Below are positions 1 through 9,000 of a stretch of DNA of 64,000 bases, one piece after another. Each line of letters begins with the position of its first letter. The first letter of the stretch is position 1. Origin of the DNA: Candidatus Helarchaeota archaeon (lineage in GTDB: Archaea > Asgardarchaeota > Lokiarchaeia > Helarchaeales > RDOG01); contig JAHPZH010000003.1 of NCBI GenBank assembly GCA_019058315.1, positions 516,451 through 580,450 of the forward strand. The letters run 5' to 3'. A program made the position numbers and the translations under genes. Under the pieces are notes generated by a model. It did no database searches. It had not been told where the DNA came from and saw only the letters and a program-made list of their open reading frames with translations.

Positions 1-681
1 TGCAAATAAGAAAATCATCAGACTATAGTAGTCATAAGCAATTCCAAGATTTAATCCAATTATAGATTGTAATTGATAAATCACAATTGAATTTCCTATC
101 CTGCCTTTATATTCTATTAAAAAACCACTATTTCTATCATAATGAGCCACAGAAAGATCTGCCTTATTCCAATACCATGCAACCTTTGTATTTCTTACTA
201 GTTGTAGAACCATCATATTTTCTTCGCCAGTAACTACGCTTGTATAATCCTCTATTTCAATGGGTAGTGGCATTTCATTAGGAATATTGATTAAATTCCA
301 GTAAGGGAGGGACCAGAAAAGGAATTTTTCATCGGAATTATTTACTTTACGAGTCAATAAATTTACTGGATATGTCTTGGTCTCGCTGAAATTTTTGGGA
401 ATAAAACCTAGTTCAGTTTCAATATCCAATTGAGATATTTCTATTGTTGTTGCATTGATTATTTTTGAAAGCCAAACAATAGTAATTGCTGTATAAGCCT
501 CAGAGGCAGCTTTCCCTGGGTCTTGATTATAACCTATTTTAGTATAATAGCTCATAAAAGGTGTTATAGGAAACATCGTTGTTGATTGTGGCATGGAATA
601 TATTGCGCCAGATACTCCTAGACTGACAACTAAAATAATAATTAAATTAATTACTTTAGGACTAGTCAATTTACTTTTCAT
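1..681 (-). CDS. Secreted or membrane-anchored protein, partial (C-terminus outside window)
   Basis: The minus-strand frame stays open from an ATG at 681 to the left edge, giving about 227 residues without a stop. The N-terminus is a typical signal sequence: a short basic stretch (MKSKLTSPK) followed by about 18 hydrophobic residues. The remainder looks extracytoplasmic, rich in aromatic, Asn, Ser and Thr residues with several N-x-S/T sequons and no motif I recognise. Its start overlaps the end of the upstream gene by 11 bases, so the two are probably co-transcribed and translationally coupled. Function unknown. A surface-exposed protein is the most that can be inferred. Confidence 0.6.
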   Translation of the reverse strand, partial: MKSKLTSPKVINLIIILVVSLGVSGAIYSMPQSTTMFPITPFMSYYTKIGYNQDPGKAASEAYTAITIVWLSKIINATTIEISQLDIETELGFIPKNFSETKTYPVNLLTRKVNNSDEKFLFWSLPYWNLINIPNEMPLPIEIEDYTSVVTGEENMMVLQLVRNTKVAWYWNKADLSVAHYDRNSGFLIEYKGRIGNSIVIYQLQSIIGLNLGIAYDYYSLMIFLFA

Positions 682-1402
682 TTTCTGCTCCTCCTTCTTT
701 GAGTTCTAATTCTTTCTTTTTTTGTATTTTTTTATGGATCGCATTGACAACTATGATGGTGATAGGGAGTAAGAATGGTAATCCATACATAAGACCAAAG
801 AATAAAGATCCGAGCTCAGGAATAGTTTCAGTATTTTGGAATATAAATGCAACAAGAGGTTTATCTCCAGAAGAAACATAGAAAGTATTATTCCTTGTAG
901 AATTTCCAACGAAAATTTGCAAATCAAACGTAAATAAATTAGGTATTCCGTAGACACCTGGAACTAGTAAGAGATTTTCTAAAACCATACCGGAAAAGAT
1001 TTTAGAAGAGCCAATAATGGCATCATTTAGTATAATATCATCTTTAAAATCATTGGATGTAGGCAGAATAATTCCTCTGTTGACTTTTGAACCATTAGAG
1101 ATCCCACGAACTATTACATTTGGAATGGATAGATTAGTAAATACACCAATAGTAAGACCCCATAGACTGATTCCACCATCTTCCAAGATTCCAACATTCG
1201 CGTTAATTGTGATATTTATATCTGTTCCACCAACGAAGAATTTATAATATTCTGCATAATTTATATTTGTCTTGGCATATGTTTTTGGTATTTGTGTACA
1301 ATACAATAGTGTTAAGCATAGTAACATTAGAGAAATTATGGAAATTTTGACTTTTTTCGTCTTTTTTTTCAGTTTTAATTTTTTATTTTTTGTTTTTTCC
1401 AT
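671..1402 (-). CDS. Secreted protein with C-terminal membrane anchor, unknown function
   Basis: 243 residues. A very lysine-rich N-terminus (residues 1-19) precedes a hydrophobic signal sequence at about 20-38. A predicted beta-rich extracytoplasmic region follows, and a hydrophobic span near residues 200-222 ends in a basic and acidic cytoplasmic tail (KKIQKKKELELKEGG). This is type I topology: outside domain, one anchor, short inside tail. It is the first gene of a pair with the overlapping gene downstream. A TATA-like box lies about 85 bases upstream. I recognise no family. Confidence 0.65.
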   Translation of the reverse strand: MEKTKNKKLKLKKKTKKVKISIISLMLLCLTLLYCTQIPKTYAKTNINYAEYYKFFVGGTDINITINANVGILEDGGISLWGLTIGVFTNLSIPNVIVRGISNGSKVNRGIILPTSNDFKDDIILNDAIIGSSKIFSGMVLENLLLVPGVYGIPNLFTFDLQIFVGNSTRNNTFYVSSGDKPLVAFIFQNTETIPELGSLFFGLMYGLPFLLPITIIVVNAIHKKIQKKKELELKEGGAENEK

Positions 1403-1485
1403 TTTTATCCCGATTTTTTGTTGATTGTTATTGATTTATTTAGAGAGTGTCTGCGAATTTTAATGCTAGAAATAGCATATATTCG

Positions 1486-1495
1486 TTTTATATAT
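1486..1495 (-). promoter_or_regulatory. TATA-like promoter element for the secreted-protein pair
   Basis: On the minus strand this reads GGATATATAAAAC, a good archaeal TATA box with a purine-rich 5' flank. It lies about 85 bases upstream of the ATG at 1402, implying a 5' leader of about 60 bases. It was called from sequence alone. Confidence 0.4.
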
Positions 1496-1687
1496 CCTTT
1501 TTATGCGACTCAATGTTTTTTATGTTTGTCTTTTTAAAGGAAGATCGAAATATTATCTAAACTATAATATTCTTAACTCCTTTCCCCTCCGGAGCTATTT
1601 TGATAGATTGGTATTTATTAAAAAAGTTTTTTTTCATTACATCTCTACAACTTAATTTACATTTAAACGCTTATATCTACTGATTCG

Positions 1688-1736
1688 AGATATATCTATA
1701 TTTTGATAAAGATATATTCTTTTATATAATATCTTT
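1688..1736 (+). promoter_or_regulatory. Candidate operator/promoter of the PadR-type regulator
   Basis: A perfect 10-bp palindrome, AGATATATCT, lies at 1688-1697. An inverted repeat with 8-bp arms follows (AAAGATAT at 1708-1715, ATATCTTT at 1729-1736, 13-bp spacer), and the spacer holds a TATA-like TTTTATATAA. A further half-site, AAGATATAT, abuts the start codon at 1779-1787. PadR proteins commonly repress their own promoters through inverted repeats, so autoregulation is inferred. The AT-rich background makes chance palindromes possible. Confidence 0.4.
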
Positions 1737-1786
1737 CTCAATAGACCAAAATATTAAAATCAAAATTATCATAAACTAAGATATAT

Positions 1787-2647
1787 ATGAAAAAAACTAA
1801 AAATATTCATCTCGGTTGGCTACAGCAAACATTACTAACAATGTTATATGGTCATGAAATGTATGGGCTACAGATTCAACGTACCTTCAAGTTTTTTGGA
1901 GAAAAAGTTGGTCCAGGTCAGCTATATCCTGCTTTGGCAAAGTTGGAGAAGTTGGGAGCAATCAAAGTTCGGGAGGAGGAGCGGACTGGTGCAAATCGTA
2001 AATTTTACACCACTACAGATGAAGGAAAGATGATTTTACTCCGAAATGCAATAGGATATTTTGCTGTTATGGAATCTATAGCTATGGAAAAATTTGCTTC
2101 TATTCTTGATGAACTGCCGAAACTAGTAAATATTAAACTTGGTACAATTATACTAGATTTTTCCCATGCCTATTTAGAAAAAATATACTCCAAATTAGCT
2201 CCACTTACTGCTCCAATAGGACGTTATTTCATAACTATTAGAGATAAATTTGCTATGAAAATATATAAGGAACGTTTGAACAATAAAGGACTTCAAGACT
2301 TAATTTCAATTTTCGAATTACAAGAAAATAAAATCCCCCTCCCTGATAAATCTGTTGATGTTTGTATTGTTTGTTTTACCCTCCATGAGGATGGGACAGA
2401 TTGGATCATCAGCGAAATAAATAGATTATTAAAGAAAAGTGGAAAAGGTATAATTATTGATATGGTATCTCTTAATGGACATATTGTTGAAGAGATTATG
2501 ACGAATTTTATTCCAAATCATTCCCGTATTGGTATTGATAAGGATATTCTCTTTCCTTTGCTTAAACAAAATAATTTAAATATATCTTATCAAAAAGAGG
2601 AAAAGGGGACTATCATCATAGTTATCGAACCTCGAATTACAGACTAA
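1787..2647 (+). CDS. PadR-family regulator fused to a degenerate methyltransferase-like domain
   Basis: 286 residues. Residues 10-95 are a PadR winged helix: a hydrophobic helix, the 'YG-E-YGLQI' segment, the 'GPGQLYPALAKLEKLG' recognition helix and wing, and 'YTTTDEG'. Residues about 115-280 resemble the second half of a class I SAM methyltransferase: an acidic strand followed by 'FTLHE' (197-201), a helix, and 'INRLLKKSGKGIIIDMV' like the motif III strand. The usual glycine-rich SAM loop (motif I) is not visible; the equivalent stretch near 119-130 reads GTIILDFSHAYL. The tail may bind a ligand rather than catalyse. The gene stands alone with its own promoter, pointing away from the secreted-protein pair. 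Confidence 0.75.
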   Translation: MKKTKNIHLGWLQQTLLTMLYGHEMYGLQIQRTFKFFGEKVGPGQLYPALAKLEKLGAIKVREEERTGANRKFYTTTDEGKMILLRNAIGYFAVMESIAMEKFASILDELPKLVNIKLGTIILDFSHAYLEKIYSKLAPLTAPIGRYFITIRDKFAMKIYKERLNNKGLQDLISIFELQENKIPLPDKSVDVCIVCFTLHEDGTDWIISEINRLLKKSGKGIIIDMVSLNGHIVEEIMTNFIPNHSRIGIDKDILFPLLKQNNLNISYQKEEKGTIIIVIEPRITD

Positions 2648-2704
2648 CTTTTTAGTTTATTAAACTTTTAACCTTAAGCTCGACAATGATGGAAAATTCT
2701 GCGA

Positions 2705-3979
2705 CTATTTAGGTAAAGTTTCTTTAAAATAATATTTGCCAATAACTAGAGATAATAGTGCAAAAATGGCAATCAAGATTGCTGAAAAATAAATTGGCAC
2801 ATTAAATAGAATATTTAATAGAAACATCAGAAATGGATGTATAACGCCTCCGAGTTCATTGAAAAATCTGAATATACCATAGGTTCTCCCTCGTTCTGAA
2901 GGTGCTGATATATCAGTCCAAGTACTCTCAATCGTTGATCTCACAAATGAGCTTGAACCTGAAATTAAGAACACTATTATAAATATTAAAATCGTCGAAA
3001 TCATTAGAAATGAAGCCAATATAGAAAGAATAAGCATCATTAATATTCCTAAATTTGCAGTAAATTTCCTACCTTTTTTATCATTAATTATTCCAGCGAA
3101 GAGAAAGAATATACCCAATCCTAAAGAGAATGGTAATGTTGTGAATAGAGCACTTTTATCGGGGCTGACAAAAGAAGCCACCAAAATTGGTAAAGTTGTA
3201 GCAATAAACCCAGATTCTGCACCTTCTACAGTGAAGGAGTATATAAATGTAGGAATGAAATTTTCATGTTTTAAAATAGCTTTATAATCAAAATCTTGTT
3301 TTTTTAAGCCTTCAGTGGGCATTGAATCTTTTAAGACTAAAATAATAAAAATAAAAGCAATAATAAAAAGTATAAAAGTCAATGTCAGAAAAGGAGAGAA
3401 ATTATATATATTAAAGAGAATATTTATTGGATTATCCTTATTTAGAAATAAGCTAGAAGCTCCGCCTAATATTGCACCAATTAAATAAAGACCGTCACAA
3501 TATGATTCAGTCTGACCTACCTTTTTATACTTTTCTCCAATATCCCCAGCCATTATATTGAATGTGGTCATAAAAAAGCCTCTACCAGCACCTATAATCA
3601 AAGTTCCAATAATTGCTAGGGCAATAATATTATAAGTGGAAAGAATTAAGCATAAACTCCCAATTAGTGAGATTATTCCGCCAAAGACGATGGTAAATCT
3701 TCTGCCTTTATCATCAGCTATATAACCACAAACAGGTGAAAAGATTCCTTTCATTAATACATGGAGGCTCATTGTTAAAAACGCTAAAGCCCACCCCATT
3801 GATTCAGTTCCCCATGGGAGAACACCAGAACCTAATGGAAGCGGACCTGATAGAGATAAAAATGAATATTCTAGATATCTACTTAATATAGCAAGACCAA
3901 TTCCCCCAGGTATACCTAATAGAAGATTAGTTAGATAAATTCCAATTGTGGCTTTGAAGTATGATTTTTCTTTTTGCAT
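2705..3979 (-). CDS. Major facilitator superfamily transporter
   Basis: About 424 residues with 12 predicted membrane spans. The loop 2-3 MFS signature is visible as GYIADDKGRR, and its copy after span 8 as GIINDKKGRK, marking the two pseudo-symmetric halves. A basic central loop separates spans 6 and 7. I chose the ATG at 3979 because GGGAG lies five bases before it; in-frame starts at 3991 and 4003 lack such a site. The gene sits 77 bases downstream of the GH20-like hydrolase on the same strand, which suggests uptake of the hydrolase's amino-sugar substrate. The substrate cannot be read from the sequence. Confidence 0.85.
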   Translation of the reverse strand: MQKEKSYFKATIGIYLTNLLLGIPGGIGLAILSRYLEYSFLSLSGPLPLGSGVLPWGTESMGWALAFLTMSLHVLMKGIFSPVCGYIADDKGRRFTIVFGGIISLIGSLCLILSTYNIIALAIIGTLIIGAGRGFFMTTFNIMAGDIGEKYKKVGQTESYCDGLYLIGAILGGASSLFLNKDNPINILFNIYNFSPFLTLTFILFIIAFIFIILVLKDSMPTEGLKKQDFDYKAILKHENFIPTFIYSFTVEGAESGFIATTLPILVASFVSPDKSALFTTLPFSLGLGIFFLFAGIINDKKGRKFTANLGILMMLILSILASFLMISTILIFIIVFLISGSSSFVRSTIESTWTDISAPSERGRTYGIFRFFNELGGVIHPFLMFLLNILFNVPIYFSAILIAIFALLSLVIGKYYFKETLPK

Positions 3980-4056
3980 TTGTACTCCCATCTTTTTTAT
4001 CAATAATAATTAAATGATTATAAATTTGGAGTAACCAATTAATAAAATGATCTTTA

Positions 4057-6615
4057 TTAAGCTCCAATTGATTTCAAATATTTCCCAAGCAGTGGAAGGA
4101 GCATTTGTGGAATGAAATTTTTAAAATATCCCCTAGTACCGAACATATAAGTTGTTCTGGAGGGAAAGTTGTCTAAGAAATAAGGACGAGTAATTTCACC
4201 ATTAAATTCAGGAGGTGCGCCATATGATTTTGCTCGTTCCCAGAGAGAATCGTTAAACCCAATCTCTTTCCAATCTGCTAATTCGGTTTTATTTGTTTTC
4301 CAAGTTTCATCAGATTTTATTACTTGCATTTCATCATTTTCAAAATAAATTTCAACATAAATATTAATTGCATTTACATCATACACATAATTCGCAGCTT
4401 CTACTGTTATGACGTTTTTTTCTTGTAGATGTTCATTAATATCAAAAATTTTTACTCTTTCATCAATAGGTCTTACTGCGAGAGTGAATCTACTGAAAAC
4501 TTCTCCAAGCTCAGTTTCATTGATTGATATTTTCATATAATGATTTGAAATTCCTTGAAGAAATGCTTTTTTAACTTTTCGATTCGAAAGGGTGAAAGTT
4601 TTTCGGAAATATCGATAATCTTGATGTAAACTTTTTTCGGGATATCCTATCCATTCCGATTCCAAAAATGGATTGGTCCAGCTAATATCATTTTCAATTT
4701 CCTCTAGTTTATTTTTATATAGATAATCAAGCCAATCATAATAGGGCAATAATCTTTTAAGACTATCCGGTTTTGCACAACGTAACCAAAGTTCTGGGTA
4801 AATTTCTTTAATGTTTTTAAAATCATCTCTCAATTTGGATAGTAAATTTATCGCTTCTTTTTTATTTTCTGCAGAAATAGGAGTTTTCTCAAGTAAGCTT
4901 GAAATTTTAAGAGAATAGAGATTTTTATTGGCATAAAACTTTGCAATTTGTGCAGAAAATTTTAAATAATCTATATATTCCCTATTCTTTTTTATTAGCG
5001 GCTCAATGGCTTCAATTTTTTTCTGGGTTAACTCCATTTTTTGAAGCAATTTTTTCATTTTTCCTGTATTGATTTTTGGTTTTTTTGATGGAAAAGGATG
5101 TCTCCAGAAGAGGTGAAAAAATATTGGAACAGCCAACATTCTTGAAATAGTTCCAGTAATAATCCTGTTAACCCAACCAAGAGAATAGAATATATCTGTC
5201 ATTCTTTCGTCAATAATTCCGAAAAATTCTTTATTAAAAGCTTTATGAAACCGTTCTAGATTAAAATCTGGTGTATTCCAAGACACATCTGCTGACAAAG
5301 AAAAGCCGAAAAGGCGATGGTCCCGAAAACTTTCATTTCCAAAGTCCCCCCAGCTTGATACACCCGTTCCTAAAACTTTTTCCCCTCTTTTATGTCCATA
5401 TTTTGTTAGTGCAACAATATTTTTAATACATTTCTTTATATCTGGGAAATTGCGACTCCAACTAAAAACTGTGGGACTAACAATGACAGAAAATCCTGCT
5501 TTTTGAAGTTTTTTTATCAATCTGAAATTAAAATGGAGGAAATATTCCCAAAAAAATATAATTATATCTTTTGGTAAACTCTTGCGGATTTTATCGTATT
5601 TGATTACGGTATCATGATACATTATAATTTGATCTTTACCATGCGTTCTTAAAATATCAAACATCCAATTATAAAAATCGAGTAAAGCAATTTCTTTTCC
5701 TTTTTGTTCTAAATATTTTTTAGATTTATAGCGACCAAAATCAAATAATTCATCTAAAGTAATATGAAAATAATTCGACGAGAAATTTGTACACAGCTCA
5801 TCGAGACAATCTTTGATAAATAAGCGAACTTTCTCATTTGAGATATCAAAAGTTTGTGCACCAGGGAATTCACCCAAATCTCGATATCCAGGAACGAGTA
5901 AAACATTATCCACATGACCAGTTAGACAGACTAATGGGACAATCTCCATAAAATATTTTTTTGCATATTCTTGTATTTCTGAAATTTCTTCTTTTGTCAG
6001 CGGATCCCTTCCAATCCCAATATTAGGATGTTTCTCATAATAAAAAATATCACATTCATAACCGAAAATGAAGAAATTTATTTTGAAACGACTTAATATT
6101 CGAATAAATTTTTTCATGTTTTCAACAGTAGGAACTTGACCCCTACTGATGTCATCAGCTATAGCTCGTATTTTAAAATTGGGAAAATCAATAATAGTAA
6201 TTTCTGGGAGAGAAACTTCATTTTGATTAGAATTTAGTAATTGAAGTATAGTTTGTATTCCATAAAAAACTCCTTTTTCAGATTCTGCTATTAATCTTAC
6301 CTCATTTTTTCCAATTGTTAAAGAATATCCTTCCTCAGTTTGCTTAACACTATCAAATACTGGTAATTCTATGCCTTCAACCACTTTTTCTTTCGTATCA
6401 GAAATTTGGGGTGCATTTAAGAAAGATAATTCTTCATTTATTAAATCTTGAAAAAAAACAAGATTTTCAACGTTATCATATAGCAGTTCAATGGATTCTG
6501 TCAAATAATATGATTTATCACCTACTATCATGCTTTGAGGTTGAGGTATAATAAGCAATTCTCTAGAAATTGGATAAGATTTTTCTTTTAAACCAGTAAT
6601 TATTAATTTTTTCAA
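4057..6615 (-). CDS. Family 20-like glycoside hydrolase (beta-N-acetylhexosaminidase type)
   Basis: 852 residues without a signal peptide, so probably cytoplasmic. Residues about 20-140 form the alpha/beta N-terminal domain typical of GH20 and related enzymes (IPQPQSM ... GVFYGIQTILQLL). Residues about 145-500 fit the TIM barrel, with the catalytic Asp-Glu pair visible as D288-E289 in HITLDELFDFG. A helical region follows, and a beta-sandwich at about 645-800 resembles galactose-binding or rhamnosidase-type accessory domains. GH20 enzymes remove terminal GlcNAc or GalNAc by substrate-assisted catalysis. The MFS transporter gene lies just downstream in the same orientation. The exact substrate is unknown, and other DE-containing GH20-like activities are possible. 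Confidence 0.75.
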   Translation of the reverse strand: MKKLIITGLKEKSYPISRELLIIPQPQSMIVGDKSYYLTESIELLYDNVENLVFFQDLINEELSFLNAPQISDTKEKVVEGIELPVFDSVKQTEEGYSLTIGKNEVRLIAESEKGVFYGIQTILQLLNSNQNEVSLPEITIIDFPNFKIRAIADDISRGQVPTVENMKKFIRILSRFKINFFIFGYECDIFYYEKHPNIGIGRDPLTKEEISEIQEYAKKYFMEIVPLVCLTGHVDNVLLVPGYRDLGEFPGAQTFDISNEKVRLFIKDCLDELCTNFSSNYFHITLDELFDFGRYKSKKYLEQKGKEIALLDFYNWMFDILRTHGKDQIIMYHDTVIKYDKIRKSLPKDIIIFFWEYFLHFNFRLIKKLQKAGFSVIVSPTVFSWSRNFPDIKKCIKNIVALTKYGHKRGEKVLGTGVSSWGDFGNESFRDHRLFGFSLSADVSWNTPDFNLERFHKAFNKEFFGIIDERMTDIFYSLGWVNRIITGTISRMLAVPIFFHLFWRHPFPSKKPKINTGKMKKLLQKMELTQKKIEAIEPLIKKNREYIDYLKFSAQIAKFYANKNLYSLKISSLLEKTPISAENKKEAINLLSKLRDDFKNIKEIYPELWLRCAKPDSLKRLLPYYDWLDYLYKNKLEEIENDISWTNPFLESEWIGYPEKSLHQDYRYFRKTFTLSNRKVKKAFLQGISNHYMKISINETELGEVFSRFTLAVRPIDERVKIFDINEHLQEKNVITVEAANYVYDVNAINIYVEIYFENDEMQVIKSDETWKTNKTELADWKEIGFNDSLWERAKSYGAPPEFNGEITRPYFLDNFPSRTTYMFGTRGYFKNFIPQMLLPLLGKYLKSIGA

Positions 6616-6727
6616 ATTAAATCGCCTATTATTGTTTTATTTACAACTCCAGATCTTTTAAAAAATATTTGAGATAATATTTACAAAAATTAATAACCCA
6701 TAAAAAATTGTTATTGATAAAAAAAAA

Positions 6728-7543
6728 TTGGTGATAAGTGTGAAAAAGACTCCATTAATAATCTTCTGCATCGGTTACGTTGTAGTATTACTTGTTCAAT
6801 TTGCGCTTCTCCGAAACCTAAATGCAGACCTTGCAACATTTATACCAGGACCAGCTTTTACCGACTTTCTTATTATAGCAACTTTGCAGCCGTTATATAT
6901 TGTAGGGTTATATTACTTAGTTGCATATCCAATGTCACAGGTCTATTATTGGCTCCATGATTTGATATCCTTCTTTAAATATGAGTATAAGAAAACTGAA
7001 CTCGGCACTGAATATTCAACATTTTCATATTTAGCAAGATTGGCAGTTCCAGCATTGTTGTGTTACTCTCTATTGTTCTTATTTATAGATTTTATAATGC
7101 CCTCTGGGTTGTTTACAGTTAGTAGAGAGAATTTTCTTATTCCAATAATTACATTAAATTTTCTACTGCTACCCCTGTCTTGCTTAATTGTCAGTGGCAC
7201 GTGGATATTGGATGATATAGGTGTTATTTGTCATCTAAAACCGAAGTATTATGATGATCGGAAACCTCCAGTTATCGAAGGTGTAGGAAGGTTCTGGGGA
7301 TCGACATGGAGCGGTCTCATTGGTTACACCACTCCAATCGGAATTGCTGTACAAATATATCGGTCAATGGTTTTAGCTATTCCAATTCAACAAACAATTA
7401 CTTTGATCTTACTACCTTTGGTTCTAATCTGCATGTTTATACCGATCGTCTTAATTCATGATGAAAGAATAGAAGAATATAAAAAGAAATTCTTCGAAAA
7501 GTGGGACTTAGAAGCTGTTCCGAAATCTAAATTAGAAATTTAA
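6728..7543 (+). CDS. Multi-span membrane protein, unknown function
   Basis: About 271 residues with six to seven hydrophobic segments (near residues 8-27, 38-70, 100-125, 135-165 and 220-245) and a charged C-terminal tail. The start is uncertain: TTG 6728, GTG 6731 and GTG 6740 are all in frame. GTG 6740 is best, because a perfect archaeal Shine-Dalgarno core, GGTGAT (6730-6735), ends four bases before it. It is transcribed divergently from the GH20 gene. I recognise no family or catalytic motif. Confidence 0.65.
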   Translation: MVISVKKTPLIIFCIGYVVVLLVQFALLRNLNADLATFIPGPAFTDFLIIATLQPLYIVGLYYLVAYPMSQVYYWLHDLISFFKYEYKKTELGTEYSTFSYLARLAVPALLCYSLLFLFIDFIMPSGLFTVSRENFLIPIITLNFLLLPLSCLIVSGTWILDDIGVICHLKPKYYDDRKPPVIEGVGRFWGSTWSGLIGYTTPIGIAVQIYRSMVLAIPIQQTITLILLPLVLICMFIPIVLIHDERIEEYKKKFFEKWDLEAVPKSKLEI

Positions 7544-7546
7544 AAA

Positions 7547-7574
7547 TTTTTTTATTTTTTTCTTTCCATTTTTT
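7547..7574 (+). terminator. T-rich putative transcription terminator
   Basis: Runs of 7, 6 and 6 T residues directly follow the stop codon of the membrane-protein gene. Oligo-T tracts are the main intrinsic termination signal in archaea. There is no stem-loop. Confidence 0.4.
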
Positions 7575-7889
7575 ACTAAATTTAATTGTGTCCTAATACT
7601 GCTTTTATCCCTTTATGGTATATTTCCTGGTCCTCCCTTTTTAAGGGTTATAGACTAAATTTAACCGATTTTTTTTTTCGATCAAAAGAAGAAAATAAAG
7701 AAGTGTTTTCATGTTGTGTATATTTGTGCATATTTGATCATATTTAATTAGAAATATATATTGGGATAAGATTTCTGTAATAGTTAATACATTTATAGGA
7801 GAGATTTTTATAAGAGAACATAAAATTTCTTTATTATTTACAAAAGCTTTAAAATGACCCCAATACTTAAATAGTAATGACAAAAAAAA

Positions 7890-7953
7890 TTGAATAATAT
7901 TCGATGTTATATATAAACCCCTTGGATAATATTCAGTTTTTTATAAATAGATT
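7890..7953 (+). promoter_or_regulatory. Two tandem 32-bp promoter-like units upstream of TFB
   Basis: Two directly adjacent 32-bp units begin TTG(A/G)ATAATATTC at 7890 and 7922. Each carries a TATA box: TTATATATAAA at 7907-7917 and TTTTTTATAAATAG at 7937-7950. The second would place transcription start near 7970-7975, about 40 bases before the TTG start of TFB. Either both TATA elements are used or one is a degenerate copy. Confidence 0.45.
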
Positions 7954-8015
7954 TTTTTTAATACTAAAGGATTAATTAAATCCTTCAAATAAACTAAAAT
8001 AGAAGGCAATATAAT

Positions 8016-8951
8016 TTGACTATTGATAGTAATTCTGTACTTTCAAAGATAGCATGCCCAGAGTGTGGAAATGATTCTAATATAGTTAATGACGATACTC
8101 GTGGCGAAGTTATTTGTGGAAACTGTGGGATTGTAATAAGTGAAAAAATTATTGATCAAGGTCCTGAATGGAGAGCTTTTAATACATTAGAACGCGATAA
8201 ACGTTCAAGAGTAGGATCTCCAATTTCTTATACTATACATGATAAAGGTCTTTCAACTATGATTGACTGGCATGATAAGGATATTTACGGTAAAAAACTG
8301 CCTCCTAAAACCCGAGCACAAGTGTATCGGATGAGGAAGTGGCAAATTCGGACTCGAGTGCATAGCTCTATAGCTAGAAACTTAGCACAAGCTATGACAG
8401 AATTAGATCGTTTATCATCACAATTAGACATTCCAAAAGGAGTTAAAGAGACATCAGCTGTTATGTATCGTAGAGCAATTGAAAGAAGACTTATTAGAGG
8501 ACGTTCTATCGAAGCTATGATTGCAGCCGCAGTATATGCAGCATGTAGACTTAGAAAAGTTCCGAGAACCTTAGATGAACTTGTTAAATATACCCGAGTT
8601 AATAAAAAAGATCTTGGACGTGCTTACCGATTAATGATTCAAAGATTGGGAGTTCAAATTCCTACCTCGAATGCGAAAGATTTCATATCTCGTTTTTGTG
8701 CAGACCTTGAATTATCAGGACGTGTTCAAAAGAAAGCATGTGAGCTTATTGATCAAGCAAGTGCAAAGGCAATAACCGCAGGAAAAGACCCCACAGGGCT
8801 TGCAGCCGCAGCAATTTATATAACAGGAATTCTTGAAGGTGAACGAAGAACCCAAAGACGCATAGCAGAAGTAGCCCATGTTACGGAAGTAACAATAAGA
8901 AACCGATACAAAGAGTTAATCAAAAAATTAAGAATTTTTGTTGAAGTTTAA
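8016..8951 (+). CDS. tfb: Transcription initiation factor IIB (TFB)
   Basis: 311 residues, the usual length for archaeal TFB. It recruits RNA polymerase to TBP-bound promoters and shapes the active-site cleft. The N-terminal zinc ribbon has its four ligands at C14, C17, C34 and C37 (CPECG ... CGNCG). The B-reader/linker segment with GPEWRAF follows at 49-55, and then two cyclin-like repeats at about 115-210 and 215-305, the second containing the helix-turn-helix that reads the BRE. The start codon is TTG at 8016. The gene is monocistronic, bounded by a duplicated promoter and a T-rich tail. Confidence 0.97.
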   Translation: MTIDSNSVLSKIACPECGNDSNIVNDDTRGEVICGNCGIVISEKIIDQGPEWRAFNTLERDKRSRVGSPISYTIHDKGLSTMIDWHDKDIYGKKLPPKTRAQVYRMRKWQIRTRVHSSIARNLAQAMTELDRLSSQLDIPKGVKETSAVMYRRAIERRLIRGRSIEAMIAAAVYAACRLRKVPRTLDELVKYTRVNKKDLGRAYRLMIQRLGVQIPTSNAKDFISRFCADLELSGRVQKKACELIDQASAKAITAGKDPTGLAAAAIYITGILEGERRTQRRIAEVAHVTEVTIRNRYKELIKKLRIFVEV

Positions 8952-8956
8952 TTCAT

Positions 8957-8982
8957 TTATTTTTATTTTTGCTTTTTTTCCT
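8957..8982 (+). terminator. T-rich putative terminator after TFB
   Basis: Four T-rich runs (TTTAT, TTTTT, TTTTT, TTTTTTT) lie within 26 bases just after the TFB stop codon, between convergent genes. Confidence 0.4.
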
Positions 8983-9000
8983 TATATCTAAAATCATTTT

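Larger units (their letters stand above)
7544..8015. other. 472-base intergenic region upstream of TFB
   Basis: Very AT-rich. It holds the T-tract after the preceding gene and, at its right end, a duplicated 32-bp promoter-like unit for TFB. A minus-strand open frame of 80 codons (7641-7883) is present, but it has no recognisable domain and low-complexity composition, so I do not call it a gene. I see no tRNA or structured RNA. Confidence 0.5.

Noticed and set aside
7641..7883. 80-codon minus-strand open frame in the intergenic region before TFB
   Set aside because: No recognisable domain, low-complexity composition and AT-rich surroundings. It overlaps a probable promoter region of the opposite strand.
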